In this document: in pieces, positions 1 through 8,985 of the stretch | Position numbering within the stretch: position 1 is the stretch's first letter | How the letters are laid out: each line of letters opens with the position of its first letter | Source of the DNA: Bacillota bacterium | Lineage (GTDB): Bacteria; Bacillota; Bacilli; Bacillales_B; DSM-18226 | NCBI GenBank assembly: GCA_021821235.1 | Contig: JAKACS010000017.1 | Span: 1-13,911, forward strand | Direction of reading: 5' to 3' | Length of the DNA stretch: 13,911 bases | Program-made: the position numbers and the translations under genes | Notes under the pieces: generated by a model | Seen by the model: the letters and a program-made list of their open reading frames with translations, nothing else | Told to the model about the DNA's origin: nothing | Database searches by the model: none

Positions 1-178
1 GCCGTCCCTCAGGTTTTAGGTCTAATTGTAAATAAATTTCCAAATGGACAGAGCCACCTTTATTAGGGTATATAATTTTTGGCTCTAATTGAGAAAGAAT
101 TTTATTCAGAAAATTAAGTTATTATTTATGCAACACTAGTGATATATTAACTATGCAGTAGACAAAACTCGTTTAATA

Positions 179-208
179 AAAGCCTTTGCTCACGTTGAGA
201 AAGGCTTT
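179..208 (-). terminator. hairpin terminator after recombinase remnant
   Basis: AAAGCCTTT (179-187) pairs with AAAGGCTTT (200-208). The loop contains a further CTCA/TGAG pairing (189-192 with 196-199), giving one long hairpin. Read on the minus strand it is followed by a TTTTATT tract, so it can terminate transcription leaving the recombinase remnant, whose stop codon is at 222. The + strand side lacks a clean T-run. Confidence 0.6.
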
Positions 209-221
209 ATTCGAGTTCCTT

Positions 222-644
222 CTATATATTTTTTGTATTAAGATACAGCTTAATTGCTACAATCATGGGTATATTGGTTAGTTGATATGTAAAATTCTCT
301 ATAATGGAGAACACTTCTTCTCTTGTTAATACTTCCGGAAGGGTTTTACGGTTTTTTTGACGATGAATCTGAAGATAATTTAACGTACGATTCAATGTGG
401 CAGCAAAGAGAAAACGAATGGCTGCACTATATGCATTCACTGTTGCAGGTGAAGCTTTTTTCTCATTGATCAAATGCCATAAGAAATTGCGAATGTCGAC
501 TGCATCAAGCTGTTCTACTGGGCGTTTGCTAAACTCAAGAAAAATCCGTGCATGCAAGGTATAGTTCACCAGTGTATTTTGCGACAAGCCTCGAAGCCGA
601 ATGTCTTCTTTCATCCGTAGTAAAATTTGTTCTTTGATATCCAT
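222..644 (-). pseudogene. truncated tyrosine recombinase (phage integrase family), N-terminal part only
   Basis: The 140-residue product begins MDIKEQILLRMKEDIRLRGLS and matches the N-terminal SAM-like, core-DNA-binding domain of tyrosine recombinases (about residues 5-90, including the SPATVNAYSAAIRFLF helix). The family's LTREEVFSIIEN segment, which opens the catalytic domain, is present at about 106-117. After that the sequence becomes unrelated (FTYQLTNIPM...) and stops after about 23 residues. The catalytic domain with its R-K-H-R-H-Y residues is absent, whereas intact members are about 290-310 aa, so this is an inactive remnant. A ribosome binding site (AGGAGAAAG on the minus strand, near 650-658) precedes the ATG, so the 5' end is native. 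Recombinases of this kind often sit next to IS91-like transposases in Firmicutes; that link is from family knowledge and no transposase remains here. The break lies near 290-300. Confidence 0.8.
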
Positions 645-973
645 GTTACTTTCTCCTTAAAATTTATTAGCAGTAGCACTGCTCAGTAAATTTTAAGATA
701 GTCGCAGATACAAAAGAAAGTGGATTAAAGTAGCGGGTGATTGGAGGGTTTAGTGGTTTTACCACCGCGATAGCGGTTTCGTTCAATGTATATTATATGA
801 CTAGTTTAATATTAAATTAGTAGCATCTTCTGATAAGTTAATAATCATTCTAATTGATTGTTTATTTATTACCTAATCCCTTTTTAATCCTAAATAAACA
901 AATTGAACGTTCGCCCATCCTCAAATATTTGTTTGATATTTCTAAGCTCATTTGCATTACCTGTAAAATTCCG
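645..973. other. gene-free AT-rich stretch between recombinase remnant and large inverted repeat
   Basis: I see no open reading frame of coding character on either strand. The stretch holds the 5' leader of the recombinase remnant and the tandem small hairpins at 753-776. Beyond about 780 it is AT-rich with many stop codons in all frames. It is probably decayed mobile-element flank. Confidence 0.5.
753..776. repeat. two small overlapping hairpins, possible mobile-element end
   Basis: GTGGT (753-757) pairs with ACCAC (761-765) across a TTT loop. Immediately after it, CCGC (765-768) pairs with GCGG (773-776) across a GATA loop. They lie about 110 bp upstream of the recombinase start in a locally GC-richer patch of an AT-rich stretch. 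IS91-like elements carry hairpins at their ends (oriIS/terIS), so this may be one end of the element that carried the recombinase. That is inference, as no transposase is present to confirm it. Confidence 0.35.
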
Positions 974-1028
974 AACACTCTTCTAACAATGTAAGATGGA
1001 CGGCCGCTTACATTGTTAGAAGAGTGTT
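974..1028. repeat. perfect 22-bp inverted repeat with 11-nt loop
   Basis: The arm at 974-995 is an exact reverse complement of 1007-1028; the arms start AACACTCTTC and end GAAGAGTGTT. The loop (996-1006) is ATGGACGGCCG, GC-rich in an AT-rich setting. It lies beyond the terminator of the Rhs operon and is not needed for it. There is no T-run directly after the right arm on the + strand, and on the minus strand the continuation is only weakly T-rich, so it is not a typical terminator. It could be a miniature or hairpin repeat element, or a protein-binding structure. Confidence 0.85.
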
Positions 1029-1044
1029 AACTTCTTATTTTTTG

Positions 1045-1078
1045 AAAAAAGAGCCTTTTTTCATAAAGAAAAAGGCTC
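1045..1078 (-). terminator. rho-independent terminator of the Rhs/partner operon
   Basis: GAGCCTTTTT (1051-1060) pairs perfectly with AAAAAGGCTC (1069-1078) across an 8-nt loop. On the minus strand the hairpin is followed by six T residues (1050-1045). It lies about 20 bp past the stop of the 59-aa gene, so the Rhs gene and its small partner end together here. Confidence 0.85.
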
Positions 1079-1099
1079 CAAAGTCAAAATACAAGGTTT

Positions 1100-1279
1100 T
1101 CATTTTTTGTTCTTTTCGATTTTTTCAAAAGTATAAAAAATTAACAAAACGCCACCTATACCTATAGGAAGATATATCAAAAAATAATAAATGTTTCTAG
1201 GTATTTCAAAGCGGTTGTCTAGATAATCCCAAAGACCCATCCATAAGATTAAAATAAGATATTTTCCTGATTTTCTCAT
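1100..1279 (-). CDS. 59-aa membrane protein, candidate immunity partner of the Rhs protein
   Basis: The product begins MRKSGKYLILILWMGLWDYLD. I chose the ATG whose A is also the last base of the upstream stop codon (TAATG at 1281-1277), the classic arrangement for translational coupling. An in-frame ATG 15 bp upstream (1294) is possible but would overlap the end of the Rhs gene. Two hydrophobic segments are visible, about residues 7-20 and 29-51 (YFLIYLPIGIGGVLLIFYTF), with a charged Lys-rich C-terminus (EKIEKNKK). This predicts a small integral membrane protein with two helices. It shares the operon and terminator with the Rhs gene. In Rhs and other polymorphic-toxin loci the gene directly downstream normally encodes the cognate immunity protein; a membrane location fits a toxin acting on membranes. 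I do not recognise a named family, and the immunity role is inferred from position and topology. Confidence 0.7.
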   Translation of the reverse strand: MRKSGKYLILILWMGLWDYLDNRFEIPRNIYYFLIYLPIGIGGVLLIFYTFEKIEKNKK

Positions 1280-1581
1280 TATACATCCAGCCATCCATTT
1301 CTCGGCTTCCTATCATGCTTATCTAACCATGAAGCAATAGCGTGACCTATGTCTAAATAATCTAACGCAAAGTCCACTGCAATACCTAACGAAACAGCTA
1401 ATTTAGGAGCTCCCCAAGCAATTAAACGACTCTTTACAGTTCTTGTAAATAGTCTTTCAGCCTCTCTTTCTCCTTTTCTAATAATATAGGATCTAATTGC
1501 AGCAAAACCAACGCCACCTACAGCTGCTGAAATGGCTAAATTAAAAAGTATACCGGCAACATTAACACTCATTATACTAAA
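1279..1581 (-). other. C-terminal toxin-like tip of the Rhs protein (residues 1760-1859)
   Basis: This is the region after the conserved DPSGH that closes the Rhs core, where polymorphic toxins exchange their active domain. It contains a hydrophobic Ala/Gly/Ile segment (about 1767-1788), a basic amphipathic stretch (RSYIIRKGEREAERLF...), a second hydrophobic segment (about 1812-1832), and a polar Asp-rich tail ending NGWLDV. It has no Cys, and the His residues (H1839, H1848) are not in an HNH, deaminase or ADP-ribosyltransferase arrangement that I recognise. The pattern suggests insertion into a membrane rather than catalysis. That is an inference from composition only. Confidence 0.55.
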
Positions 1582-4500
1582 ATGTCCACTTGGATCAATA
1601 TAATTAACAGGATTATTTTCTGTATATGCATACAAATTGTTTGATAAAGGATCTTCCTCAAATCCATGGAAATTATCTCTTGTAATAAATCTCCCTACAT
1701 TAGCATCATAATAGCGAGCCATTAAATAATATAATCCTGTTTCCTGATCATATCGATAACCCGCATATAGATAAGGATTAGAAGAAGCCATCGTACCTGT
1801 CTGAGAAATGATATTCCCCCAAGAATCATACTGATACTGTGCAACAGTATTTCCACTCGCATCCGTAAGTGCAATTACATCCCCATGACCATTCACATGA
1901 TAATAGTACGTTGTTCCGCCCTTGGTCATCGTTACTGGATTTCCTTGGTCGTCCCAAGTATAATCAGCAACAATATTATTATTTGAATCTGTTTCATATA
2001 TCACTTTATCTCCATTGTAATGGAAATAAAGTGTTCCGCTTGATGTGGTCATACTAGTTCGCTTACCATCTTGATCATAAGTGAAAGTTGCTAAGCTTGT
2101 ACCATCCGATTTCTTCACTTGAGTCAAATGATTTTCAACATCGTAGATGAAAGTATTTGAACCATTGCCAGTCAAGTTTCCATTCGCATCGTACGTATAC
2201 GCCTGGCCATTGACAGCCGTCAGCTGGTTGGCAGCATCATACGTATAATTTGTTGTCGTTGTTGAACCTTGTGTCACTGTTTTCTTTGTACGATTTCCTA
2301 CTGCATCATATTGATATGCAATGGTCGTACCGTCCAATAAGGATTCTTGTGTCAACTGGTTTAACGAATCATATTGGTATGAAATGGTACCTGAGCTTGT
2401 TACTACGCTGGTTCGGTTGCCATTCGCATCATAGGTGTAACTGTATGAATCTAACAACGAACCTGCATTATTGTAATTTTTTAAAGATTTCAAGCGATTA
2501 GCATTATCATATTCATATGAGGTATAAGTGCCATTTGAACGATTCACAGAAATTACATTTCCCTGTTCATCATAGATGAATTTGGCTTGATTAGCACCAT
2601 TCCGAGATAGAGCAGTTACTTGATTCTGTGGATTAAATGTATATCCTGTAGATACGGAAGTCGCACCTGCTGTTACAGTTAAGGAAGTAGGATTCCCATT
2701 ATTATCATTCACATAATCAATTTTGTTTGATGCTCCTTCGGCCATTTGAGTTACACGATTATTATTGTCATACGTGTAAGTCGTGGCCTTTCCAGCCGAA
2801 TCGGTAGCGGAAGTTAGGTTGCCATTTGCGTCATAGGCTAAATCCCACTGTTTCACTCCATTGTAGGAAATGCTATCCATCCGGTTCAAGCCATTATAGG
2901 TGTAAGATACAGAATCTCCTTTAGGGAAGATGACCTTCGTCCTATTCCCATTCTTATCATATCCATATTGAAGGACTTGATTTAACGGATTTGTGATACT
3001 AGAAATCAAATTCCACTCGTTATAACCATAATTAGTTACATGATTATTGGCATCCGTCACCGAAGTTTGATTTCCTACTCCGTCATATCCATAGGAAGTA
3101 TCTCCTAGGTTAGCGTCGGTTACTTTCGTTAATCGATTTAATGCATCGTATGCAAAGGAAGTATTCTTTCCATTTCCATCGGTAAGACTAGTTTTGTTAC
3201 CTACACCATCATAAGTATTTGTAACGTTATTACCTACTGGATTAACGATTCCTATAATATTGTTTCCGGCTGCGTCAAACGTGTACTTGGTAATAGAATT
3301 TCCTAATTCAAGACGCATTGAATCAAACCAAGCCGTTCCCAATTGATCATAGTAATAATAATACACATCAATGGAATTAAAAGCTTTCGTTGGCTTTACT
3401 TGTGCTGCTACATGTTGCCAATCCGTTCCTGTTTTATTAAAATCATTTGCATTCGTCCAATCCACTGTACTATCGGTATTATTGATGGCAACCTGAAGAG
3501 TATAATTACCTCCATTGACATCGGCACCTATTTGTTTGGACCATCCAGAGAGAGTCAAAGGTGTACTCGAATCACCCGAAATAATAATGTGTTGCTTAAT
3601 ATATTTATTTTTACCCTTTTCACCTGTCACTTTAAACGCGTACGTTCCACTATAAACCTTGTCATCACCCGTATTCACGTTTTTATCGATTCCATCATTA
3701 GTAGAAGACAAGTTCCCACTTGTTGTCCAGTTATCCGGAATACTATTTAAACCTGAATTACGTTCAAAGCTTGAATTGTCTACAAGGTTATAAGCACTCA
3801 ACACGGTTCCTTTTTCCAACTGAATACCATCAAAATAAGCCGTCCCGGATCCAGCATTAAGTCCAACAGACACTCGAATCGATGCGGTATTCGCTGGTAC
3901 GCTGTCAATCACCGCTTGAATACGAGTCCAGTCTTGCGTTCCCTTTAATGTATAAGCTTGTTTTTCACTAATCCAAGCTCCTGTTGAATCTAAAAATTCT
4001 ACTTTGACAACAGAGGTACCTGTTGTTCCAGACGTTTTTACATACCCGCTAACAATATATTTATCGCCAGTTACGTAGGGAGCCTTATCCGATTGGACAA
4101 TCGCCCATCCGGTTGGATTCGAAATACTAATACCTTTTGATCCAAATTTGGATGTAGTTGACCAAGCAAACGTAGCTGTTTTCCCAGTTTCGGTTGCTTT
4201 CGTCCAGTTATCCGGCCAGTTATCCGTATTGTTATCAAGTTCAAAACTAGAATTAGCCAATTTATTATCTGCAATAGACATTGGTTTCGTATCATACTCT
4301 AGATTACCATTCGCATTATAGCGACTTGCAGACGTTTGAACATTTGCATCGGTTGATTCCGTTTGATTGTTTTTAGAATCATAATCGGATGATGTGATAT
4401 TACTATTAAAATCTTGTTCTTTCGTTAAATTGTTTTGACTATCGTACGTGTTATAGCTCGTTTGACCTCCTGGAAGCTGTACCGCTGTAATGTTTCCATT

Positions 4501-6858
4501 CCCATCGTACGTATATACATACTTACTCGTTCCACCTGCTTTATTCGTGTTTGGATCTTGAACCTGAGTAAGGTTGTTATTATTATCGTACGTATACGTC
4601 GTGATGGCTTTGTTTGTAGAGTCTAATGGATTTTCAGCCACCTGAGCAACATTACCATTTGCCGTATAGGTGTAGTCAATTCGCTTTCCTTCCCCATCCG
4701 TCACTGACGTCACAAGGTTCGTCGTGTCGTAGGAATATGTGGTTGTGCTCGTTTGCAAGGTTCCATTAATAGTAATGGGTTTACTAATACTATTAACCCT
4801 ATTGGATGTATCGTAACTAATGGTCGTTGTTATGTTACGTGCATCGGTAATTCCTGTTAGTACATGGCTAGAATCATAGGACAATGTCGTAATTTTCCCA
4901 GCTGCGTCTGTAACAGTTGTTAAATTACCGGATCCATCGTATCCATAATTTATGGTTCGATTCGCCGGATCGGTAATACTAGAAACATACCCATTTGTCC
5001 CATACGTCAAGGTTGTACTTCTTAATGACGCATCCTTTATGGTTGTTAATTTCCCGTTTCCATCATAAGTGAACGTCGTCGTATTACCATTCGTATCGAC
5101 AATGGAGGATAACTTTCCACTTGTATTATAGTTTTCTTTTGTTCCGTCCTTCTGCGTGATGGTGTAGGTTCCATCTCCATTTTTCACGAGTGTTAAATAA
5201 TCACCACCAGCAGCTACATAGCCTCCACCAATCTTTTGTCCAAAGATATGTCGAGTATTGTCTTCATCAATAAGCGTAATGGGACCAGTTCCACCATCCA
5301 CAAGTCTTTTTTCGACATTACTGGTCCATCCATATCCAAACATTCCTGCAACATCAGATTTGCGGTTATTATAAGTACGAGTCATACTTACTGGTACGCC
5401 ACGTCCTGGAATGGATAAATCATTTTTCTGATACACTAAATTTCCATTAGCAGGATTAACGCCATCCTTCGTTAAGCCCCAATAATCCTCTACACCAATC
5501 GGATCAACTGTATAATTAATGGTCAACTGCGGTGTATAATTTCCATTATTTACCGAATTAAATGTTCGGTATGGTGAAGTCGTTTCGTTTTGTTGTTTTA
5601 GCATGAATCCATAGTTTGGAGTAACCCCGTTATACCAATCCTTAACCAATTGAGTAATGGTCCATTGCCAGTAGGCATTCGATGTATTACTCGTTACCGT
5701 AGATTCTGGTGTGGTCTGATTAGTAGGTTGGGTATTCCATGTTACAGAACTAGTCCAACTGCTGGTGATCCGATTTAAATCGACTGATACATTGGTAGCA
5801 TCTACTTGAGTCTGATAGGCTTTAAACGTAGCACTAGAAATCTTGCTATCACTTGGTAGACTAGGTAGATAAAATTGAACAAGACCACGGGTAGAGCCAA
5901 AATAACTGTTATATCCCGTATCCATGTAAGTATTACTGGAAAAGATCGAGGTTGGGAATGTACTTGCTACAAAGTTATCCCGTTGAACATCCCAGGTGTC
6001 TATCGACGGATCAATTGTTACCGGATATTTCGTATCTTTATCTTGAAGGAAAGCTTGATCAGCTACAACATCTACATAGGTTTTTCCTTTTTCTTCACGA
6101 AGTTTGAGACTAACCTTGTCTGAATATTTGCCAGTAGCATCTGTCATAAACAAATTTTTAAAGGACCAAACTTTATTACTTTTTGAATCTGTAAAGCTAA
6201 TAGACCCATCTTTCCCTACAACTGGCTTAACCCCATTGACTTTAAGTTCAAAAGTAAAAGTATTTTGGTTATATTTTTGAAGAATAAGATCTTCCTTTAA
6301 CGTATCTCCTTGTATTCGATAACGTGCATCTGTATCTGGGAATATTCCAGGATAGGTGATTTCGTTCCCTTTAACAATACCTTTTACGCTTTTTGCTTGA
6401 AAAGGAACAAGGGACACACTTTCCCCATCTTTTTCAATGGACGCCAAATCACCTGTTCCAGATTGCTCGGCTAACCAAGTCTTTACGTCATTGGCGGTGT
6501 TTTCTAGTTTCCCAGCTTTTTTTGTACTTGCTTTGAGGGTATTATCAATTTTTTTCCACTTTTTATCGGATGGATCCTGATAAAATTGTTGATTCATATA
6601 TATATCTTCGGTGAAACTTCCATCAGGATTCAAATACCTAGTGGAAAAAGGGGTACGTTTACTGGTTAACTCCAATTTCTCTTTTGGGAGTTTGCTTGGT
6701 AGTTCACCCACATCTGCAGTTAAAGTTTGCTTCTTAGGAGTCCGTTTCGCCTCCCCTGGTGCTGCTTTTGCAAAATTTGGTCCTACGAAACTGATAATAA
6801 GGCAAAATGATACTATTATCGCTAGATAACGATAAAAAGATCGAAGCGCTAAGGACAT
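1279..6858 (-). CDS. secreted WapA-like Rhs/YD-repeat protein with variable C-terminal toxin-like tip
   Basis: This 1859-residue protein starts at ATG 6858 with GAGGGGAAG about 11 nt upstream. Visible parts in order: an N-terminal signal peptide (about 1-33: Arg, then a hydrophobic core AIIVSFCLIISFVG, then AKAA); a linker to about 285; a DNRLRE-type beta-sandwich (about 285-450, with SSWTSSVTWNTQP and TITQLVKDWYNG); a DUF6531-like start of the YD shell (about 455-520, PANGNLVYQKNDLSIPGRG); many YD repeats; two carbohydrate-binding-like beta-sandwich modules inserted in the repeats (about 869-1186, each opening with NSSFE and closing with A(Y/W)FD); more YD repeats; the Rhs core (about 1650-1759, ending YYDANVGRFITRD...NPVNYIDPSGH); then a 100-residue tip (1760-1859). 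Proteins of this build form a hollow beta cocoon that carries a C-terminal toxin (known for Rhs/YD proteins; WapA of Bacillus subtilis is the model). The tip has Ala/Gly-rich hydrophobic stretches at about 1767-1788 and 1812-1832 and an Asp-rich end (YLDIGHAIASWLDKHD), with no nuclease motif that I can see. No LPXTG sorting signal is present. The gene is intact. Confidence 0.9.
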   Translation of the reverse strand: MSLALRSFYRYLAIIVSFCLIISFVGPNFAKAAPGEAKRTPKKQTLTADVGELPSKLPKEKLELTSKRTPFSTRYLNPDGSFTEDIYMNQQFYQDPSDKKWKKIDNTLKASTKKAGKLENTANDVKTWLAEQSGTGDLASIEKDGESVSLVPFQAKSVKGIVKGNEITYPGIFPDTDARYRIQGDTLKEDLILQKYNQNTFTFELKVNGVKPVVGKDGSISFTDSKSNKVWSFKNLFMTDATGKYSDKVSLKLREEKGKTYVDVVADQAFLQDKDTKYPVTIDPSIDTWDVQRDNFVASTFPTSIFSSNTYMDTGYNSYFGSTRGLVQFYLPSLPSDSKISSATFKAYQTQVDATNVSVDLNRITSSWTSSVTWNTQPTNQTTPESTVTSNTSNAYWQWTITQLVKDWYNGVTPNYGFMLKQQNETTSPYRTFNSVNNGNYTPQLTINYTVDPIGVEDYWGLTKDGVNPANGNLVYQKNDLSIPGRGVPVSMTRTYNNRKSDVAGMFGYGWTSNVEKRLVDGGTGPITLIDEDNTRHIFGQKIGGGYVAAGGDYLTLVKNGDGTYTITQKDGTKENYNTSGKLSSIVDTNGNTTTFTYDGNGKLTTIKDASLRSTTLTYGTNGYVSSITDPANRTINYGYDGSGNLTTVTDAAGKITTLSYDSSHVLTGITDARNITTTISYDTSNRVNSISKPITINGTLQTSTTTYSYDTTNLVTSVTDGEGKRIDYTYTANGNVAQVAENPLDSTNKAITTYTYDNNNNLTQVQDPNTNKAGGTSKYVYTYDGNGNITAVQLPGGQTSYNTYDSQNNLTKEQDFNSNITSSDYDSKNNQTESTDANVQTSASRYNANGNLEYDTKPMSIADNKLANSSFELDNNTDNWPDNWTKATETGKTATFAWSTTSKFGSKGISISNPTGWAIVQSDKAPYVTGDKYIVSGYVKTSGTTGTSVVKVEFLDSTGAWISEKQAYTLKGTQDWTRIQAVIDSVPANTASIRVSVGLNAGSGTAYFDGIQLEKGTVLSAYNLVDNSSFERNSGLNSIPDNWTTSGNLSSTNDGIDKNVNTGDDKVYSGTYAFKVTGEKGKNKYIKQHIIISGDSSTPLTLSGWSKQIGADVNGGNYTLQVAINNTDSTVDWTNANDFNKTGTDWQHVAAQVKPTKAFNSIDVYYYYYDQLGTAWFDSMRLELGNSITKYTFDAAGNNIIGIVNPVGNNVTNTYDGVGNKTSLTDGNGKNTSFAYDALNRLTKVTDANLGDTSYGYDGVGNQTSVTDANNHVTNYGYNEWNLISSITNPLNQVLQYGYDKNGNRTKVIFPKGDSVSYTYNGLNRMDSISYNGVKQWDLAYDANGNLTSATDSAGKATTYTYDNNNRVTQMAEGASNKIDYVNDNNGNPTSLTVTAGATSVSTGYTFNPQNQVTALSRNGANQAKFIYDEQGNVISVNRSNGTYTSYEYDNANRLKSLKNYNNAGSLLDSYSYTYDANGNRTSVVTSSGTISYQYDSLNQLTQESLLDGTTIAYQYDAVGNRTKKTVTQGSTTTTNYTYDAANQLTAVNGQAYTYDANGNLTGNGSNTFIYDVENHLTQVKKSDGTSLATFTYDQDGKRTSMTTSSGTLYFHYNGDKVIYETDSNNNIVADYTWDDQGNPVTMTKGGTTYYYHVNGHGDVIALTDASGNTVAQYQYDSWGNIISQTGTMASSNPYLYAGYRYDQETGLYYLMARYYDANVGRFITRDNFHGFEEDPLSNNLYAYTENNPVNYIDPSGHFSIMSVNVAGILFNLAISAAVGGVGFAAIRSYIIRKGEREAERLFTRTVKSRLIAWGAPKLAVSLGIAVDFALDYLDIGHAIASWLDKHDRKPRNGWLDV

Positions 6859-6869
6859 ATAATCTTTTT

Positions 6870-6878
6870 CTTCCCCTC
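6870..6878 (-). promoter_or_regulatory. ribosome binding site of the Rhs gene
   Basis: GAGGGGAAG on the minus strand, 11 nt before the ATG at 6858. It supports that start, which in turn gives a complete signal peptide. Confidence 0.7.
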
Positions 6879-6889
6879 TTCATATATGT

Positions 6890-6903
6890 ACTATCCGGAT
6901 AGT
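6890..6903. promoter_or_regulatory. 14-bp perfect palindrome, candidate operator for the Rhs operon
   Basis: ACTATCCGGATAGT is self-complementary over all 14 bases. It lies between the candidate -10 box (6911-6916) and the ribosome binding site (6870-6878), overlapping the expected transcription start region. A related half-site (TATCTGGA on the minus strand, 6903-6910) lies next to it. That placement is typical of a repressor binding site. No regulator gene lies beside it, and I do not know which protein family would bind. Confidence 0.5.
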
Positions 6904-6910
6904 CCAGATA

Positions 6911-6916
6911 ATTATA
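6911..6916 (-). promoter_or_regulatory. candidate -10 box (TATAAT) of the Rhs operon
   Basis: A consensus TATAAT on the minus strand lies 52 bp upstream of the Rhs ATG. The -35 region at 16-18 bp spacing is poor (TATCCA or a neighbouring hexamer). The better TTGAGC lies 25 bp upstream of TATAAT, too far for a normal sigma-A promoter. A weak -35 would fit a promoter that needs an activator or is usually off. Confidence 0.45.
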
Positions 6917-7015
6917 CCTAGATTATTAAATATTGGATATTGCTCAAATTATGGTAAAATAACTACTTCCTGAATCCGTGATAATAAAAAATGAAGCATT
7001 GTAATATTTTGTAAG

Positions 7016-7107
7016 TCCTTGTTTTTCACTTTTTTGCGAAAGTTTTGGCTGCACCTATGTTTTTAGGGTTGCTTAATAGACCTGCTTATCTTCCACTTTT
7101 TTGCAGG
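7016..7107. repeat. two imperfect copies around CACTTTTTTGC, probable left end of the IS1380-like element
   Basis: The 11-mer CACTTTTTTGC occurs at 7027-7037 and again at 7094-7104. Around the first is CTTG...GAAAG, and around the second CCTGC (7081-7085) pairs with GCAGG (7103-7107). They lie just past the 3' end of the transposase gene, where an IS end is expected. I found no inverted copy near the other end of the transposase (about 8440-8810), so the right-hand end seems lost. The exact element boundary cannot be fixed from this sequence alone. Confidence 0.35.
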
Positions 7108-7134
7108 CTTTATCCAAATATTCATTTACATTTT

Positions 7135-8438
7135 TTAGGTAGAAAGTGAACTATATATCCGCTTAAATGTGCTGAACCAAGGGCTGTGATTCCCAAACTT
7201 TAAAGCTACTCGTCTTGCATGTTTCACCATTTTTGATGCCAATGTTATGATATTCTGTATCACAGTTTTGATCCTTCTGCGAAACACTTTCTTTTTCAAA
7301 GGAGCATCATCGGTTTTAAGAGTCTCTTGGCCAATTAAACGTAGAAGATTATACGTAAGACAGCCTAAATGCAAAATCAAATCATTTGTTTTAAATTTTC
7401 CTGAAGGAAAGCGTTCTAAATCTAAATCTGTTTTTAATTCACTATGAAATTGCTCACTTGTTCCATGATCATGGTAAAGTTCAATAATTTCTTCAGGCTT
7501 ATTGGGTAGTGAGACCCAATAGCTTTCAAATTCGATTTCGGGGAAAAGTAAAGTTTGCCCGTCTCTTCGAATTGTTCGCTCTACCACCTTATAAACTTGA
7601 CGAACTTCTTTATCAATGCCTTTTGGTTTGACCATAACGGAGCCATAAAAAACACGCTTCCCTTCTCGTTCTTGGATACACGCTTCTTTTTGTTCGGCGA
7701 TGGCTAACCAAGCTCGGGTTTTTCACGACGAGGATTTCGTTTAATGATGAAGCCGGCGCCTTCCTTCAAACAGGTGTCTATATTATCCGCAGAATCATTT
7801 CCTCCGTCCATCTGTACTAGGAGAGGACAAGTTGTAATCTGTTTGGCATAGCAAATGCTATCTTGTAGAAACTTGGCCGTTCCCTTTTGAACATGTGTGC
7901 TGCCTTCACGTAAATCTGTATTTACAACATAACCTTCTTGGCCAAGATAGGCAAAATTAGAGAAAAATCCATCGCATCCCTTGTAAGTCCGGCTAACACC
8001 TTCCTTCTTAGTATTCGAGTTATCAAATGGTGAAACATCAATATCCAATGGAATGATTTGCACATCCTCCTGTTTCCCGTTTGTTATAGTTAGAGGAGTT
8101 ACAGTAGAGTCAAACACTGTAAGAATCTTCACAGATTCTTCAAGGATGATTGATTTCCAAGCATCTGTTTTAGCTATTTGGTCAAGACGCTGTCTTAATG
8201 TTGGACTAGAAGGTACAGTATGAATATCTAGTGCCAGAGAAAAAAATGGATCTTCTCGAAATCCTTCAATGTATTCAAAATCATTCTTGCTTTGAGAGAG
8301 TAACCCTATATATGAATGAATGATATCGCCATTCAGAATCCCCGGAATAGAACGGATTTCAGGTATTTTCAATAATGTAAACCGCTCGGATAATTTGGAT
8401 TTTGAAAGTAATAATCCTATTAATAACGGAGCCACCAA
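7135..8438 (-). pseudogene. IS1380-family transposase, frameshifted and missing its N-terminus
   Basis: Two reading frames together give one DDE transposase. The upstream piece (8438-7704) has the family block LDIDVSPFDNSNTKKEGVSR and TYKGCDGF...AYLGQEGYVVN, with likely catalytic Asp134 and Asp211 (in MDGGNDS). The downstream piece (the frame open before 7635 to 7135) has GTSEQFHSELKTDLDLERF, likely to hold the catalytic Glu. The pieces are in different frames: near 7710 the first reads EKPELG-stop, while the -1 frame reads on as AWLAIAEQKEACIQ. A single-base loss would explain this. There is no classic slippery heptamer, and this family is not known for programmed frameshifting. Upstream of residue 1 (a TTG codon at 8438) the frame stays open but has no plausible start, and the usual leader ending in a GG-containing motif is missing. 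The copy is therefore unlikely to be mobile by itself. Confidence 0.85.
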
Positions 8439-8443
8439 AGGAG
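8437..8443 (+). promoter_or_regulatory. ribosome binding site (AAAGGAG) of the 118-aa gene, at the edge of the IS remnant
   Basis: AAAGGAG ends 10 nt before the ATG at 8454. It overlaps the first codons of the transposase remnant on the opposite strand, so the translation signal of the + gene lies at or inside the broken IS end. Confidence 0.65.
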
Positions 8444-8453
8444 TGAAGTTTGT

Positions 8454-8810
8454 ATGACGAATACAACGACCAGTTTCACTTATAATCCAGGAGGATTGGG
8501 CGATGTAACATGTTACCTTTTTACATCAGAAGATTATCTTAATGTTTATGCTACTGTCGAACTCGGCAGCTATACAGCATTTGACACAGAAGCATACTGT
8601 ATATTAACTCTTAAAAGGTATGATGGAGGGTACTGGAATACCATTGATACCAAAAGAGGGTTTGCTAAATCTTCTGGCCAAAATCTAAACGTAACCTTTA
8701 ACAATATTGCAAAAAGAACTTTAGCAATGAGGGTTATCCTTGATTTGTATACAGATAGTGGTTATACAGACAAAGTAAAAACAGTTTATGGTAACCAATG
8801 GATTCGATAA
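8454..8810 (+). CDS. 118-aa hypothetical protein, beta-rich
   Basis: The product starts MTNTTTSFTYNPGGLGDVTC. I do not recognise a family. It has no signal peptide or membrane segment. The sequence alternates polar and hydrophobic residues (YLNVYATVELGS, AYCILTLKRYDGG, LAMRVILDLYTDSG), which suggests an all-beta fold. It contains two cysteines (residues 20 and 49). The start is supported by AAAGGAG at good spacing and the end by a strong terminator 17 bp after the stop, so it is probably a real gene. Its upstream region is the broken IS1380-like transposase on the opposite strand, so any native promoter or preceding gene has been lost or replaced. It could be the C-terminal part of a once longer protein, but the clean start argues against that. 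Confidence 0.65.
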   Translation: MTNTTTSFTYNPGGLGDVTCYLFTSEDYLNVYATVELGSYTAFDTEAYCILTLKRYDGGYWNTIDTKRGFAKSSGQNLNVTFNNIAKRTLAMRVILDLYTDSGYTDKVKTVYGNQWIR

Positions 8811-8826
8811 AAGTTTTTATTTTAAA

Positions 8827-8853
8827 AATAGCTGAGTAGTGATCTCAGCTATT
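8827..8853. terminator. bidirectional terminator between converging genes
   Basis: AATAGCTGAG (8827-8836) pairs perfectly with CTCAGCTATT (8844-8853) across a 7-nt loop. On the + strand it is followed by CTGTTTT. On the minus strand the second arm runs into TTTTTAAAA. It can serve the 118-aa gene and transcripts of the opposing gene that ends at 8986. Confidence 0.75.
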
Positions 8854-8911
8854 CTGTTTTAGCAAAAAATTCAGATAATCAGATTTTCTGCAGTATGTTC
8901 ATAACGAATCA

Positions 8912-8965
8912 GAAAGAAGCTGATCTTAAAAATCGTTAATCTGTATTCTTGTACAGGCTTCTTTC
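8912..8965. repeat. long-loop inverted repeat with a nested hairpin
   Basis: GAAAGAAGC (8912-8920) pairs with GCTTCTTTC (8957-8965). Directly inside the right arm, CTGTA (8941-8945) pairs with TACAG (8952-8956). It lies just past the stop of the 203-aa gene and might act as a weak terminator for it, but has no T-run. Confidence 0.35.
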
Positions 8966-8985
8966 ATTTAACTAACGCAACTAAC